NCBI GenBank assembly: GCA_029881795.1
Contig: JAOULX010000013.1
Span: 30,366-94,365 of the forward strand
DNA length: 64,000 bases
From: Gammaproteobacteria bacterium
Lineage (GTDB): Bacteria; Pseudomonadota; Gammaproteobacteria; SZUA-229
Direction of reading: 5' to 3'
Below, piece after piece: positions 52,786 through 61,728 of the stretch (positions are counted from its first letter, which is position 1; each line of letters begins with the position of its first letter). The notes under the pieces are model-generated. The model was given only the letters and a program-made list of their open reading frames with translations. It was not told the origin of the DNA and searched no databases. A program made the position numbers and the translations under genes.

Positions 52786-54171
52786 TTATTCCTGCTGACA
52801 AAAACTCAGCAACTCATCGACTCGGTGTACCCCGATAATTTCCATTTGAGAGAGTAGCTCGTCATGCTGGCGGTCGCTTTTTTTCGGCATGTTAGCGCGC
52901 GGAATGACGGCCCGTTTAAAGCCGTGTTTAGCGGCTTCGCGCAGGCGTTCGAGACCGTTCGGTACCGGCCGTATCTCACCGGCCAGACCAATTTCCCCAA
53001 AGGTAACCACATCATTACTGATTGCTTTGTTGCGGAAGCTGGACAGCGCAGAGAGTATCAGTGCGGTGTCAGCTGCGGTTTCGGTTACCCGAACACCGCC
53101 GACCACGTTAACAAAGACATCCTGGTCGTGCATCGGGATACCGGCATGGCGGTGGATTACCGCCAGTAACATGGCGAGTCGGTTATGGTCCAGGCCGAGA
53201 CTAACCCGTCGCGGGTTGGCAAGGTGGCTTTCATCCACCAGCGCCTGCACTTCGACTAATAATGGCCGGCTGCCTTCCCGTGTGACCATAATAATACTGC
53301 CAGGCACTGGTGTTTCATGCCGCGAAAGAAAAATAGCAGAGGGGTTGCTCACCGGTTTCAGGCCTTCTTCGGTCATTGCAAAGACCCCCAGTTCGTTGAC
53401 CGCACCAAAGCGATTTTTAACGGCACGAACTAAACGGTAGCGCTCACCGGGATCGCCATCGAAATATAATACCGTGTCCACCATGTGCTCTAAAACGCGA
53501 GGGCCTGCCAGTGTGCCTTCCTTGGTAACATGACCAACAATAAATAACGCCGTATTGGTTTGCTTGGCAAAGCGAACCAGTTGCGCGGCACTTTCCCGAA
53601 TTTGCGAAACCCCACCGGGCGCGGACTGGAGTTGATCGGTGTAAATGGTCTGAATTGAGTCGATTACCATCAGCTGTGGTCTGGCCTTTTGTGCATGGCT
53701 TAAAATGCTTTCGACACAGGTTTCGGTTAAAAGCTGTATGTTATCGGCGTCGAGCTGAAGTCGTTTGGCGCGCATCGCTACCTGTTGCAGCGACTCTTCA
53801 CCAGTCACGTATAAGGCCTGCATGTCTTTGCTTAAGGCGGCCACGGTTTGTAATAAAATAGTTGATTTACCGATGCCGGGTGCGCCACCAATTAAGACCA
53901 CAGAGCCTGCCACCAGGCCGCCACCTAGGACGCGATCTAGTTCACCAATATGCGTCTGGATGCGTTTCTCGTAAGTTTTGCCGACCTCGGCCATGTTTTT
54001 GATGGTTGATTGTCCGGCATAGCCCTCAAAGCGGCTGCTTTTGGCACTGCTGGTTGGTGGCACACCTTCTTCAAGCGTATTCCACTGTCCGCAGTCGCCA
54101 CACTGGCCGGCCCATTTGGAATGTGTGCAGCCACAGCTGGCGCAGACATATAAGGTTTTCGATTTAGCCAT
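52786..54171 (-). CDS. radA: DNA repair protein RadA/Sms
   Basis: RadA is a RecA-like helicase that drives branch migration in recombination. The N-terminal zinc finger C-A-S-C-G-C-x6-W-x-G-x-C-G-D-C, the Walker A motif G-G-A-P-G-I-G-K-S-T near 95-104, the KNRFG motif (V-K-N-R-F-G-A) near 250 and a Lon-protease-like C-terminal domain are all present. The length of 461 is normal. It starts 2 bases downstream of the CNNM-family gene stop. Confidence 0.97.
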   Translation of the reverse strand: MAKSKTLYVCASCGCTHSKWAGQCGDCGQWNTLEEGVPPTSSAKSSRFEGYAGQSTIKNMAEVGKTYEKRIQTHIGELDRVLGGGLVAGSVVLIGGAPGIGKSTILLQTVAALSKDMQALYVTGEESLQQVAMRAKRLQLDADNIQLLTETCVESILSHAQKARPQLMVIDSIQTIYTDQLQSAPGGVSQIRESAAQLVRFAKQTNTALFIVGHVTKEGTLAGPRVLEHMVDTVLYFDGDPGERYRLVRAVKNRFGAVNELGVFAMTEEGLKPVSNPSAIFLSRHETPVPGSIIMVTREGSRPLLVEVQALVDESHLANPRRVSLGLDHNRLAMLLAVIHRHAGIPMHDQDVFVNVVGGVRVTETAADTALILSALSSFRNKAISNDVVTFGEIGLAGEIRPVPNGLERLREAAKHGFKRAVIPRANMPKKSDRQHDELLSQMEIIGVHRVDELLSFCQQE

Positions 54172-54173
54172 GC

Positions 54174-55463
54174 TTATTCGGTACCTGCCAAGTCGTCGGA
54201 CTGGTCGGCATAGGGTAATCTGATACGGGCTGACTTAACCGCGTTGTTGGTGGTCTTAGTGATCTCGATCGCAACGCCGGCAATTTTTAAACTGGTGCCG
54301 GGCTCAGGGATTATTTCTAACTGTTCCAGAATTACACCGTTAAGGGTTTTAGGGCCGTCTACAGGTAATTCAATCCCAAGTTCACGGTTAATCTCGCGGA
54401 TATGCAGGCTCGCATCCAGCAGGTAGCTGGCGTCATCCTGCAGTTGAATCATCGAACTGTTAGAGCCAGTTGTGGTTGTGAATTCGCCAACAATTTCTTC
54501 CAGAATATCTTCCAAAGTCACCAGACCTTGAATGTCACCGTATTCGTCAACCACTAACGCAGTGCGTCGTCTGGAGGCCTGAAAATTTAACAGTTGCTTA
54601 TTCAGTGAGGTGCTTTCAGGAATGAAATACGGTTCAGAAATCAGGCTGTTGAAGGTTTCATGATCGAGTGCGTTATCGGCAATCAGGGCAATGGCCCGGC
54701 GTAAATGTAAAATGCCAATGGTGTTGTCGATCGATTCGTTAAAGACCGGCAGGCGGGTGCGGTGAGACTGTGTCAGTTGTTGTTTAATGGTGTTGATGTC
54801 ATCGTTGATATCGATACCGGTGATTTCATTTCTGGGTACCATGATGTCCTCGACGGTAATGGTTTCCAGATTAAGAATACCGAGCAGCATATCCTGGTGT
54901 TTTTGTGGTACTTGCTGGTCGGTTTCGTTTAACGCAGCACGTAATTCTTCAGTCGATAAGCTGTGGTCGGTGATTGCGGTCGGGTTAACACCCAGCAGAC
55001 GCAGCATGCCGTTTGCCAGCACATTAACGAACCACACCAGAGGATACAAAACGGCGAGTAAAACGGTATAGATATACGCAGCAGGAAATGCGATACGTTC
55101 AGGGTGCAGCGCAGCTAAAGTTTTGGGTGCAACTTCGGCAAAAATCAGTACCACAAAAGTCAGTGCGCCGGTGGCGATTGCCAGCCCGGCTTCACCAAAG
55201 TAACGCAGTGCCAGCATGGTGGCTATGGCTGAGGCGGCGATATTAACAAAGTTATTGCCGAGCAGGATGACACCTAATAAACGATCTGGTCGGCGTAATA
55301 ATTTAAGCGTTAATCGGGCGCCGCGATGACCTTCGTCGGCTTTGTGTTTGAGACGGTAGCGATTGAGGCTCATTAGTCCGGTTTCCGAACTTGAGAACAG
55401 TGCAGATAGAATCAACAAAATAAAGAGGGAGATCAGCAGGGTGCTGGAAGATATATCGGTCAT
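54174..55463 (-). CDS. CNNM/CorC-family membrane protein (YfjD-like)
   Basis: The 429-residue product has the CNNM transmembrane domain (helices about 5-28, 65-85, 95-115 and 130-150), a pair of CBS domains (about 200-340; includes E-D-I-M-V-P-R-N-E-I) and a C-terminal CorC_HlyC domain (about 350-420). Members are linked to magnesium or cobalt handling. Substrate is not certain. It lies immediately upstream of radA and 34 bases downstream of the YpjD-like gene in the leftward cluster. Confidence 0.92.
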   Translation of the reverse strand: MTDISSSTLLISLFILLILSALFSSSETGLMSLNRYRLKHKADEGHRGARLTLKLLRRPDRLLGVILLGNNFVNIAASAIATMLALRYFGEAGLAIATGALTFVVLIFAEVAPKTLAALHPERIAFPAAYIYTVLLAVLYPLVWFVNVLANGMLRLLGVNPTAITDHSLSTEELRAALNETDQQVPQKHQDMLLGILNLETITVEDIMVPRNEITGIDINDDINTIKQQLTQSHRTRLPVFNESIDNTIGILHLRRAIALIADNALDHETFNSLISEPYFIPESTSLNKQLLNFQASRRRTALVVDEYGDIQGLVTLEDILEEIVGEFTTTTGSNSSMIQLQDDASYLLDASLHIREINRELGIELPVDGPKTLNGVILEQLEIIPEPGTSLKIAGVAIEITKTTNNAVKSARIRLPYADQSDDLAGTE

Positions 55464-55497
55464 ATTACGACTGTCTTGTCCACAATGTGCAGGTTAA

Positions 55498-56295
55498 TTA
55501 AATAATAAATTCGAGGACAAATTTACTGCCAATATAGGCCAGCATCAGGCAGGCAAAGCCACCAATTGTCCAGCGCACGGCGGTGCGACCTCTCCAACCC
55601 AGCAGCCAGTGTCCGAGTAATAACACCGCGTATAAGAGCCAAGCTAAAATCGACAGCAGGGTTTTATGAACTAAATGCTGCTGAAACAGATTTTCAAGAA
55701 AAATAAAACCACTGCTAAGGGCTGCGCTTAATAAAATAAAACCGACTAAAATGATTTCAAACAGTAATTTTTCCATCTCTTTTAAGGGAGGAAGCAAATG
55801 AATAATGCCGCCGGTCTTGTGATTGTGAAGATGGCGATTCTGAATAGACAGAAAAACGGCATGCAACGATGCCAAGGCCATCAGGCTATAGGCCACAATT
55901 GAAATAAGTACATGAATGCGTAAACCAGCCGGGCTAGCAAGTGGTAATAAATGATTGTAGGGAAACATCCAGGTCAGTAATAAGCTGGATGCACTAACCG
56001 GTAGAATCAGCATGACTAACAGTTCCACGGGGCGAAATAGGAACACGGCAGTGGTCAGCATACTGATAATTAACATACTGGCCGAGAGAGTATTAAACAG
56101 GCTCAGGTTAAAACCGTCTGCAGTGATGATATCGTTTCCGAGACTATAAAAATGCAGCAATATGGCCAGTGTGCTGAGCACTAAAATGGCTGTTTTAGAT
56201 TGCTGATGCGCGGATCTTTTTAGGCGCCGGGCAATCAGCACGGTAGCGATCAGATAGACAATAATCGTCAGTAAGACAAGATAGAAAGATGTCAT
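55498..56295 (-). CDS. ypjD: YpjD-like inner-membrane protein (cytochrome c assembly CcsA/ResC superfamily)
   Basis: The 265-residue product has eight predicted helices and belongs to the CcsA/CcmF-like superfamily, as YpjD of E. coli does. The W-x-x-Y-A-V-L-L-L-G-H-W and the P-L-A-S-P-A-G-L-R-I-H-V segments are typical. Its role is not proven; YpjD is not the haem-handling enzyme of cytochrome c maturation. It lies 34 bases upstream of the CNNM gene. Confidence 0.88.
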   Translation of the reverse strand: MTSFYLVLLTIIVYLIATVLIARRLKRSAHQQSKTAILVLSTLAILLHFYSLGNDIITADGFNLSLFNTLSASMLIISMLTTAVFLFRPVELLVMLILPVSASSLLLTWMFPYNHLLPLASPAGLRIHVLISIVAYSLMALASLHAVFLSIQNRHLHNHKTGGIIHLLPPLKEMEKLLFEIILVGFILLSAALSSGFIFLENLFQQHLVHKTLLSILAWLLYAVLLLGHWLLGWRGRTAVRWTIGGFACLMLAYIGSKFVLEFII

Positions 56296-56462
56296 GGTCG
56301 TGGTTTGCTCACAGAATGAGCTGTTTTTCCTTTTTTTTGACAGAATTCACACTTATTCTATGCATTCTGTTGTTTTGCTTGATATTAGTGGCTATATCAT
56401 AACGTATGCGAATAAAATGTTACGATTAAAATAAAAATAAACAAGATCTATATGGAGCAATA

Positions 56463-57227
56463 ATGCAAATCCGCGTATTAGGTAGTAGTGGAGGCATAGG
56501 AAAAAACCACAAAACCACATCTTTTTTAATCGATGATGACGTGTTGATTGATGCCGGTACCGGTGTCGGTGAGCTGACGCTGACAGAAATGCAGCAGATT
56601 CGGAGTATATTTTTAACTCATTCTCATCTCGATCATATTTCACACTTATCCTTTCTGATGGATACATTATTTAGTCATAGTGATCATCAAATTCAGGTTT
56701 TTGCACAGCAGGATACTATTAACACCATCAAAAGCCATGTGTTTAACTGGGCAGTGTGGCCTGATTTCAGCGCCTTGCCTAATGAACAGCAGCCTATCGT
56801 TGTTTTTAATGCGATGGAAGCCGGTGAAGAAAAGGTTGTGGGCAAGCGGACGATCAGAATGATAGCTGCTAACCATACGGTACCTACCGTGGCATTGTGT
56901 GTGACAGAAAACGACAAGAGTTTTGCCTTTAGTGCCGACACCACCACGAATGATACGATCTGGGCGGCACTTAACCAGCTGCCTAGTCTGGAACTGCTGT
57001 TTGTTGAATCGGCTTTTCCCAATCAGCAAATTGAGTTATCTAAGCTCGCCATGCATTATTGCCCGGCTCTGCTGGCAGATGATTTGAAAAAACTCAGGCA
57101 TCAGCCGAAAATTTGTATTAGTCATACTATGCCGATTGACGAAGAAATAATCATGCAGCAATGTCATCAGGCCATTCCCGAACGTCAGATAAGCTTATTA
57201 TCAGCCGAGCAGATTTATCATATTTAG
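56463..57227 (+). CDS. MBL-fold metallo-hydrolase (CpdP/class II cyclic-nucleotide phosphodiesterase-like)
   Basis: The 254-residue cytoplasmic enzyme has the metal-binding motif T-H-S-H-L-D-H-I-S-H near residues 57-66. The pattern H-x-H-L-D-H-I with later F-S-A-D-T-T-T-N and S-H-T-M-P-I-D resembles class II cyclic-nucleotide phosphodiesterases, such as CpdP, within the MBL superfamily. The activity is not proved. A ribosome site (ATGGAGCAAT) stands before the ATG. It is monocistronic, with 215 bases before the next gene. Confidence 0.82.
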   Translation: MQIRVLGSSGGIGKNHKTTSFLIDDDVLIDAGTGVGELTLTEMQQIRSIFLTHSHLDHISHLSFLMDTLFSHSDHQIQVFAQQDTINTIKSHVFNWAVWPDFSALPNEQQPIVVFNAMEAGEEKVVGKRTIRMIAANHTVPTVALCVTENDKSFAFSADTTTNDTIWAALNQLPSLELLFVESAFPNQQIELSKLAMHYCPALLADDLKKLRHQPKICISHTMPIDEEIIMQQCHQAIPERQISLLSAEQIYHI

Positions 57228-57442
57228 TCCTGCGCTGAGCCGGGCTCTGCCTGCCTGCAGCTGAAATCTTCGCTTGAAGCAGCGTTCTTTCTCTTATATC
57301 GTTAGTTGCGACCAAGCATCCTGAATTAATTGAGCTAAATCAATAAGTCGCGATGTTTCAACGCACAATGATGTGTTAGTGTCAGCATTACATAATAAAT
57401 ATCGGGTAAAAAAAGCCCGAATGGCCATTTTAGGGGATAGTT

Positions 57443-57667
57443 ATGATTCAACATCAAAACAAGAATGCTTACAAAAATGTAAGCCATATAAGCTCGACTA
57501 ACTTTAACGGCAGCGCAGTTGAAGAGAATGCGGTTGAAATCACAGAGGGCGCGATGCAGCAGTCTCTGCGGGAATTGGAGAGTGTCTGGATGAAGCACCA
57601 TAATCATTATGCCGAAGTGCTGGATTGTCTGATGCAAAAAGTCAGTGCTGCCCGGGGAGTGATCTAA
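57443..57667 (+). CDS. Small protein A of a paralogous pair
   Basis: The 74-residue product has a good ribosome site (TAGGGGATAG) 6 bases before ATG. Its C-terminal half, Q-Q-S-L-R-E-L-E with L-D-C-L-M-Q-K-V-S-A-A-R-G, resembles that of the protein at 57810 (Q-R-S-L-D-Q-L with L-N-L-L-M-D-R-V-L-A-A-R-A). I do not recognise a family. It is not secreted and has no membrane segment. A common ancestry of the two is likely; the function is unknown. Confidence 0.65.
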   Translation: MIQHQNKNAYKNVSHISSTNFNGSAVEENAVEITEGAMQQSLRELESVWMKHHNHYAEVLDCLMQKVSAARGVI

Positions 57668-57780
57668 AAATCGCTAAAAACAAAAGCGCGTGTTAACAAA
57701 CTGTAACGTTTTTTTCCGCTCGTCATAAACTCTTTATATCGGTTATCTTTTTGATGTATAGTCAGTTCATCAATGACAAA

Positions 57781-57796
57781 CGGTCACTTATGACCG
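57781..57796 (+). promoter_or_regulatory. Hairpin just before the ribosome site of small protein B
   Basis: CGGTCA-CTTA-TGACCG is a perfect 6-bp stem directly before GAGGT (57801) and the ATG at 57810. It could influence translation or mRNA stability. Confidence 0.5.
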
Positions 57797-57809
57797 ATAA
57801 GAGGTAGCA

Positions 57810-58022
57810 ATGACATACGTATCGAATGCAGTTTTACAGCAAAGCGCGCCGATGGCTTCAGAACCCTTTATGGCACTTGTTGATGAATACGGTCAGGAAA
57901 CGCCCTTTAATGAATATGATATTCAGCGTTCTTTAGATCAATTGGCAAAGCAAGACGATGATAAACCAGAAACATTAAATTTATTGATGGACAGAGTCTT
58001 AGCTGCCAGAGCGATTGCCTAA
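57810..58022 (+). CDS. Small protein B of a paralogous pair
   Basis: The 70-residue product is soluble, acidic and related at its C-terminal half to the product at 57443. A GAGGTAGC ribosome site precedes the ATG. It lies 38 bases upstream of the DnaJ-related gene. I recognise no known family. Confidence 0.65.
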   Translation: MTYVSNAVLQQSAPMASEPFMALVDEYGQETPFNEYDIQRSLDQLAKQDDDKPETLNLLMDRVLAARAIA

Positions 58023-58060
58023 TTAGTTTAATTAGACGGTTAGTTATCAAGGTGTAAGGA

Positions 58061-58684
58061 ATGCGCCTTGATACAAAATATGCCCCTTCCAAAACAATGC
58101 TAATGATTGAGAGCTTACTGTTCTCGATAGAACAAATCCTGCAACAACATCCTAACGGTATCTCGGAATACGAGCTGATTAAAGCGCTGCAGTCTGATCC
58201 AAATCAGGCAATAGCAGGCCTTACAATGCAGCAACCAGGGCAATTATTTGAGCTGCATTTTATTGTTTTTCACAGTCTTTATCGATTGCGTGACAGATGG
58301 CTGGCAGATGAAACGGCTTGTTTGCAAATCAGCGCGATAAAAATCATTAACAACGCTTATGCTAAAAGCCTGCAGCAGGGTATAGCACCCGCAGATCCGC
58401 TCAGGGATTATTATCTTGATTTAGATAATTTGAAAAAGACCAGTGCCGAGCAAGTAGAGCAGATGATCTCTGGATTCTGGCGACAGTTTGTCAGTGCACC
58501 CGAATTACAGCAGGCTTTAACTATCTTTGAGCTTAGCGAAAATGTCGATTTTAAACAAATTAAGGCAAAGTATAAGCAACTGGCCATGCAAAACCATCCG
58601 GATCGCGGTGGTTCTGCCGATCGACTGGCAGAAATAAATCAGGCAATGGACGTATTAAAGCGCTACTTTCAACCACAAAAATAG
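58061..58684 (+). CDS. DnaJ-related protein
   Basis: The 207-residue product has an N-terminal DnaJ-related domain (about 20-130) and a C-terminal J-domain (about 155-205) with H-P-D in N-H-P-D-R-G-G-S-A-D, so it probably stimulates a DnaK-type ATPase. It lacks the Gly/Phe linker and zinc-finger domains of DnaJ. It follows the small proteins, which may be its clients or partners. Confidence 0.88.
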   Translation: MRLDTKYAPSKTMLMIESLLFSIEQILQQHPNGISEYELIKALQSDPNQAIAGLTMQQPGQLFELHFIVFHSLYRLRDRWLADETACLQISAIKIINNAYAKSLQQGIAPADPLRDYYLDLDNLKKTSAEQVEQMISGFWRQFVSAPELQQALTIFELSENVDFKQIKAKYKQLAMQNHPDRGGSADRLAEINQAMDVLKRYFQPQK

Positions 58685-58818
58685 TTTTTTTGTGCAAAAG
58701 AGTTATTTATATCAATAATTAATAGAATATTATAAATATGTAATATTCTTATCTGGTTTTTTACTACTAATTTGAGTATAGTGCCGCCTCATTTTCGCCA
58801 TTCAACAGAGGATTTCCT

Positions 58819-60195
58819 TTGTCTTTTGCAGCACTAGAGCTTGATACCACCATTTTACGCGCCATAGAAGATTGTGGTTACCAGACCCCATCAGAGATAC
58901 AACTTAAAGCGATTCCACCTGCATTAGAGGGTAAGGATTTGATGGCTTCAGCGCCGACCGGAACCGGCAAAACAGCAGCCTTTGTATTACCGACCTTGCA
59001 CCAACTAATAACGGCTGAAAATAACTCAGAAGAGACCTCCGGCAAAGGCAGAGCGCCGCGCGTTTTGGTATTAACGCCAACCCGTGAGCTGGCAAACCAG
59101 GTATTACAAAACACCCGTGACTTTGGTAAATACACCCGCTTATACAGTGCGCTATTGGTCGGTGGTGTGCCATATCCTGCACAAATCAAAAGTTTAAGAC
59201 GTGGTGTTGATATGATTATCGCGACACCGGGTCGTTTGATTGATCACATGAAATCAGATCGCATCGATTTTTCACAGCTGGAATTATTAATATTGGATGA
59301 AGCCGACCGGATGCTCGATATGGGTTTCCTCGATGATGTGAAAAAGATTGCTGCAGCAACACCTGAGACGAGACAGACTTTGTTATTTTCAGCCACGCTG
59401 GAAGGCCCGATACAAAAAGTGGCCGAACAGTTATTAAAAGACCCGGTCAAGATTCAGGTGGCAGGGGTCAAAGAAAAACACGATTCAATCACCCAATATA
59501 TTCATCAGGCCGATGACTTTCGCCATAAAATGAATCTGCTGCGCTCGTCCTTACAAAATGACGAAGTCAATCAGGCGATTATTTTTACGGCGACCAAAAA
59601 AGGTGCGGATGATATGGCGACACGGTTGCGCGATGAGGGGCACAATGTCTCGGCCTTGCACGGAGATATGCGGATGCAGCAGCGGCTACGCGTTGTTGAT
59701 CGGATGCAAAAGAACAACCTGAAATTTCTAATTGCGACTGATGTAGCAGCGCGTGGTCTTGATGTAAAAGGCATTACTCACGTTATTAACTTTGATTTGC
59801 CGATGGCAGCTGAAGATTATATCCATCGTATTGGTCGAACCGGTCGCGGTGGTAGTAGTGGCACTGCCTTATCACTGGTGGGGCCGAATGACTGGGAAGT
59901 CCTGAGTCGAATTGAAAAACTTACCGGCCAGAAGGTTGAGCACCGCGTGATCGAAGGAATGGAGCCGACGAAACCGATACCAAGTTTCAGTAAAAAGCCA
60001 GGCAAAGGTCGTGGGCACTATCGTGGTAATGCTAATAAGAACTTTTCAGCCAATTCACGCCATCGTCCGGCGCATAATAGTGAGAAAGCAGCCAGCACAC
60101 AGTCAGCTGGCGCGCGTAACAGCAGCGGCAGTGCCGTTAAAGTGACTTATTCAAAAACCTCGGCACAAAGGCGGTCACAAGGGCATGCGGCGTAA
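58819..60195 (+). CDS. DEAD-box RNA helicase (SrmB/RhlE type)
   Basis: The 458-residue protein has the DEAD-box motifs: Q-motif with F near residue 3 and Gln near 27, Walker A A-P-T-G-T-G-K-T near 49-56, P-T-R-E-L-A, D-E-A-D-R near 158, S-A-T near 190, and H-R-I-G-R-T-G-R near 335. The C-terminal tail (about 395-458) is basic, with many Lys/Arg/Ser, as in SrmB or RhlE. Its exact paralogue assignment is not secure. The start is a TTG after AGAGGA; a strong terminator follows. Confidence 0.93.
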   Translation: MSFAALELDTTILRAIEDCGYQTPSEIQLKAIPPALEGKDLMASAPTGTGKTAAFVLPTLHQLITAENNSEETSGKGRAPRVLVLTPTRELANQVLQNTRDFGKYTRLYSALLVGGVPYPAQIKSLRRGVDMIIATPGRLIDHMKSDRIDFSQLELLILDEADRMLDMGFLDDVKKIAAATPETRQTLLFSATLEGPIQKVAEQLLKDPVKIQVAGVKEKHDSITQYIHQADDFRHKMNLLRSSLQNDEVNQAIIFTATKKGADDMATRLRDEGHNVSALHGDMRMQQRLRVVDRMQKNNLKFLIATDVAARGLDVKGITHVINFDLPMAAEDYIHRIGRTGRGGSSGTALSLVGPNDWEVLSRIEKLTGQKVEHRVIEGMEPTKPIPSFSKKPGKGRGHYRGNANKNFSANSRHRPAHNSEKAASTQSAGARNSSGSAVKVTYSKTSAQRRSQGHAA

Positions 60196-60212
60196 AGTAT
60201 ACTGAAAACGTC

Positions 60213-60241
60213 AAAAAGCCCGCTTTAGCGGGCTTTTTTTT
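60213..60241 (+). terminator. Intrinsic terminator after the DEAD-box helicase gene
   Basis: AAAAAGCCCGCT and AGCGGGCTTTTTTT form a stem of up to eleven bp with a TT loop and a T run. It also lies downstream of the convergent LysR gene, where the A run could serve for the other direction. Confidence 0.92.
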
Positions 60242-60272
60242 AGATAAAATTAATTACTGTGTTATTTCATGC

Positions 60273-61169
60273 TTATGCCATTTTAGTTTCAGCGCTGACC
60301 TGCTTGAGTATCTCTGCCAGTTGTCGGGTTGCCGGGCCAGCCTGATCAAGCTCGGCATAAACCAGATAGAGTATGGCGGTTTCGTGCTGACCGGCTGTCA
60401 GCGGCAATATTTTTAAGCGGCCCTTAGCCAGTTCATCTTCAATTTCTTTATCCGGCAGCCAGCCGAAGCCCAGTCCGTTGCTGATGATTTTATGTGCCGA
60501 CTCAGGGCTGGATACGGTCCAGCGTAGCGAATCAGTGATCCAGCCGGCATCAATGCCTTTGCTTCCCGAATCACTGACGATGACATGGGTTTCCCGGCTC
60601 AGATCGTGGCTGCTGATAGGGCGTCCCAGTCGATGCAGCGGATGATCAGGGTGTGCTACCGCCGTGAAACCAACCCGTAGCAATTCGTCAGCTAAAAAAC
60701 CGGGCGGAATAATCGGGCTGATAGCAAGGTCAGTTTCACCATTCAGCAATAGTTCTTCGGCACCAGACAACACAACTTCGTCCAACCGGATTCGGGTAGC
60801 GTTGCCCAGTGGCTGAAAGCGTTGCAGCGCGTCCATTATCAGCTGTGTCGGGTATGACGCTTCAACCGCAAGCCGAACTTCTGATTCCCAGCCTTGTTGA
60901 ATTTGTCGGGCTTGTTGCTCAATGCTGCTGGCTTCTGTGATTAATTGCCGTGAGCGTTGCAGCAGTAGTTTGCCAGCCTCCGTTAAGATTGCTTTGCGGC
61001 CGTTTATTTGTAGCAATTTTAGGTTAAGACGGCTTTGTAACTGATTAACCGCATAGCTGACCGAAGACTGGCTACGGTGTAATTGTCTTGCGGCCTGTGC
61101 ATAACCGCCAGCGTCAATTACTGTTTGTAGTGTGCGCCATTGATCTAGGCTGACCTTGGGAGATTTCAT
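60273..61169 (-). CDS. LysR-family transcriptional regulator, divergent from doxX
   Basis: The protein has a winged helix-turn-helix (about 7-66; Q-A-A-R-Q-L-H-R-S-Q-S-S-V-S-Y-A-V-N-Q-L) and a LysR substrate-binding domain (about 90-290). The first codon of the long frame is a TTG at 61172; the ATG at 61169 is adjacent, so I use it. LysR regulators often control the divergent gene, here the doxX operon. A palindrome in the spacer (61179-61192) may be its operator. Confidence 0.88.
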   Translation of the reverse strand: MKSPKVSLDQWRTLQTVIDAGGYAQAARQLHRSQSSVSYAVNQLQSRLNLKLLQINGRKAILTEAGKLLLQRSRQLITEASSIEQQARQIQQGWESEVRLAVEASYPTQLIMDALQRFQPLGNATRIRLDEVVLSGAEELLLNGETDLAISPIIPPGFLADELLRVGFTAVAHPDHPLHRLGRPISSHDLSRETHVIVSDSGSKGIDAGWITDSLRWTVSSPESAHKIISNGLGFGWLPDKEIEDELAKGRLKILPLTAGQHETAILYLVYAELDQAGPATRQLAEILKQVSAETKMA

Positions 61170-61178
61170 CAAGACAAG

Positions 61179-61192
61179 ATATATCGATATAT
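61179..61192. promoter_or_regulatory. 14-bp palindrome, possible LysR operator
   Basis: ATATATCGATATAT is a perfect palindrome between the divergent lysR and doxX genes, 9 bases from the lysR start. AT-rich palindromes of this type fit a LysR site, but it is also close to a possible promoter. Confidence 0.4.
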
Positions 61193-61280
61193 TAGATATG
61201 TAAAGCCCATATATTGCGCTTTTATATCAATAATTTGTGGATCATAATCGCTTCACACTAAATCAAAACGAGAGATTGTC

Positions 61281-61661
61281 ATGGAAAAATACGTAGAAGT
61301 AGCAGGCCGGATATTATTGGGTGGCATATTCTTAATGGCGGGTATCGGTAAAATCGGTGCCGGTTATGCCTCTACAGCAGGGTATATGGGTGCAATGGGA
61401 GTACCGGGATCGTTGTTACCGCTGGTCATTGTTCTGGAAATAGCCGGTGGTTTAATGGTGATTGCGGGTTTTAAAGTGAAATGGGCTGGCTATGCATTAG
61501 CCGCTTTTACATTAGTAGCTGGAGCTATCTTCCATTCAGATTTTTCAAATCAAATGCAGTCGATCATGTTTATGAAAAACCTGGCGATAACCGGTGCTTT
61601 ATTATTGTTAGCAGTGCATGGTGCCGGTGAATTAAGTCTGGATAAAAAACTGGCGAAGTAA
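61281..61661 (+). CDS. DoxX-family membrane protein
   Basis: The 126-residue protein has four predicted helices (about 8-28, 45-65, 70-90 and 98-116) and the DoxX pattern G-R-I-L-L-G-G-I-F-L-M-A-G-I-G-K. DoxX members are small redox-linked membrane proteins, with several links to thiol or quinone chemistry. It is the first gene of the rightward doxX-GSTO-pirin-CDGSH set and has a ribosome site (GAGAGATTG) before the ATG. Confidence 0.88.
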   Translation: MEKYVEVAGRILLGGIFLMAGIGKIGAGYASTAGYMGAMGVPGSLLPLVIVLEIAGGLMVIAGFKVKWAGYALAAFTLVAGAIFHSDFSNQMQSIMFMKNLAITGALLLLAVHGAGELSLDKKLAK

Positions 61662-61728
61662 TATTGCCTATTCATGGCTGCTGATTTCATCAGCCATGAT
61701 TTAGCAATTGCATTAAGGAATAAAAAAG

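Noticed and set aside
52889..53440. Antisense open frame of 183 codons within radA
   Set aside because: The frame lies opposite a well-conserved gene, has Arg/Ser-rich composition from antisense codons and no ribosome site or family match.
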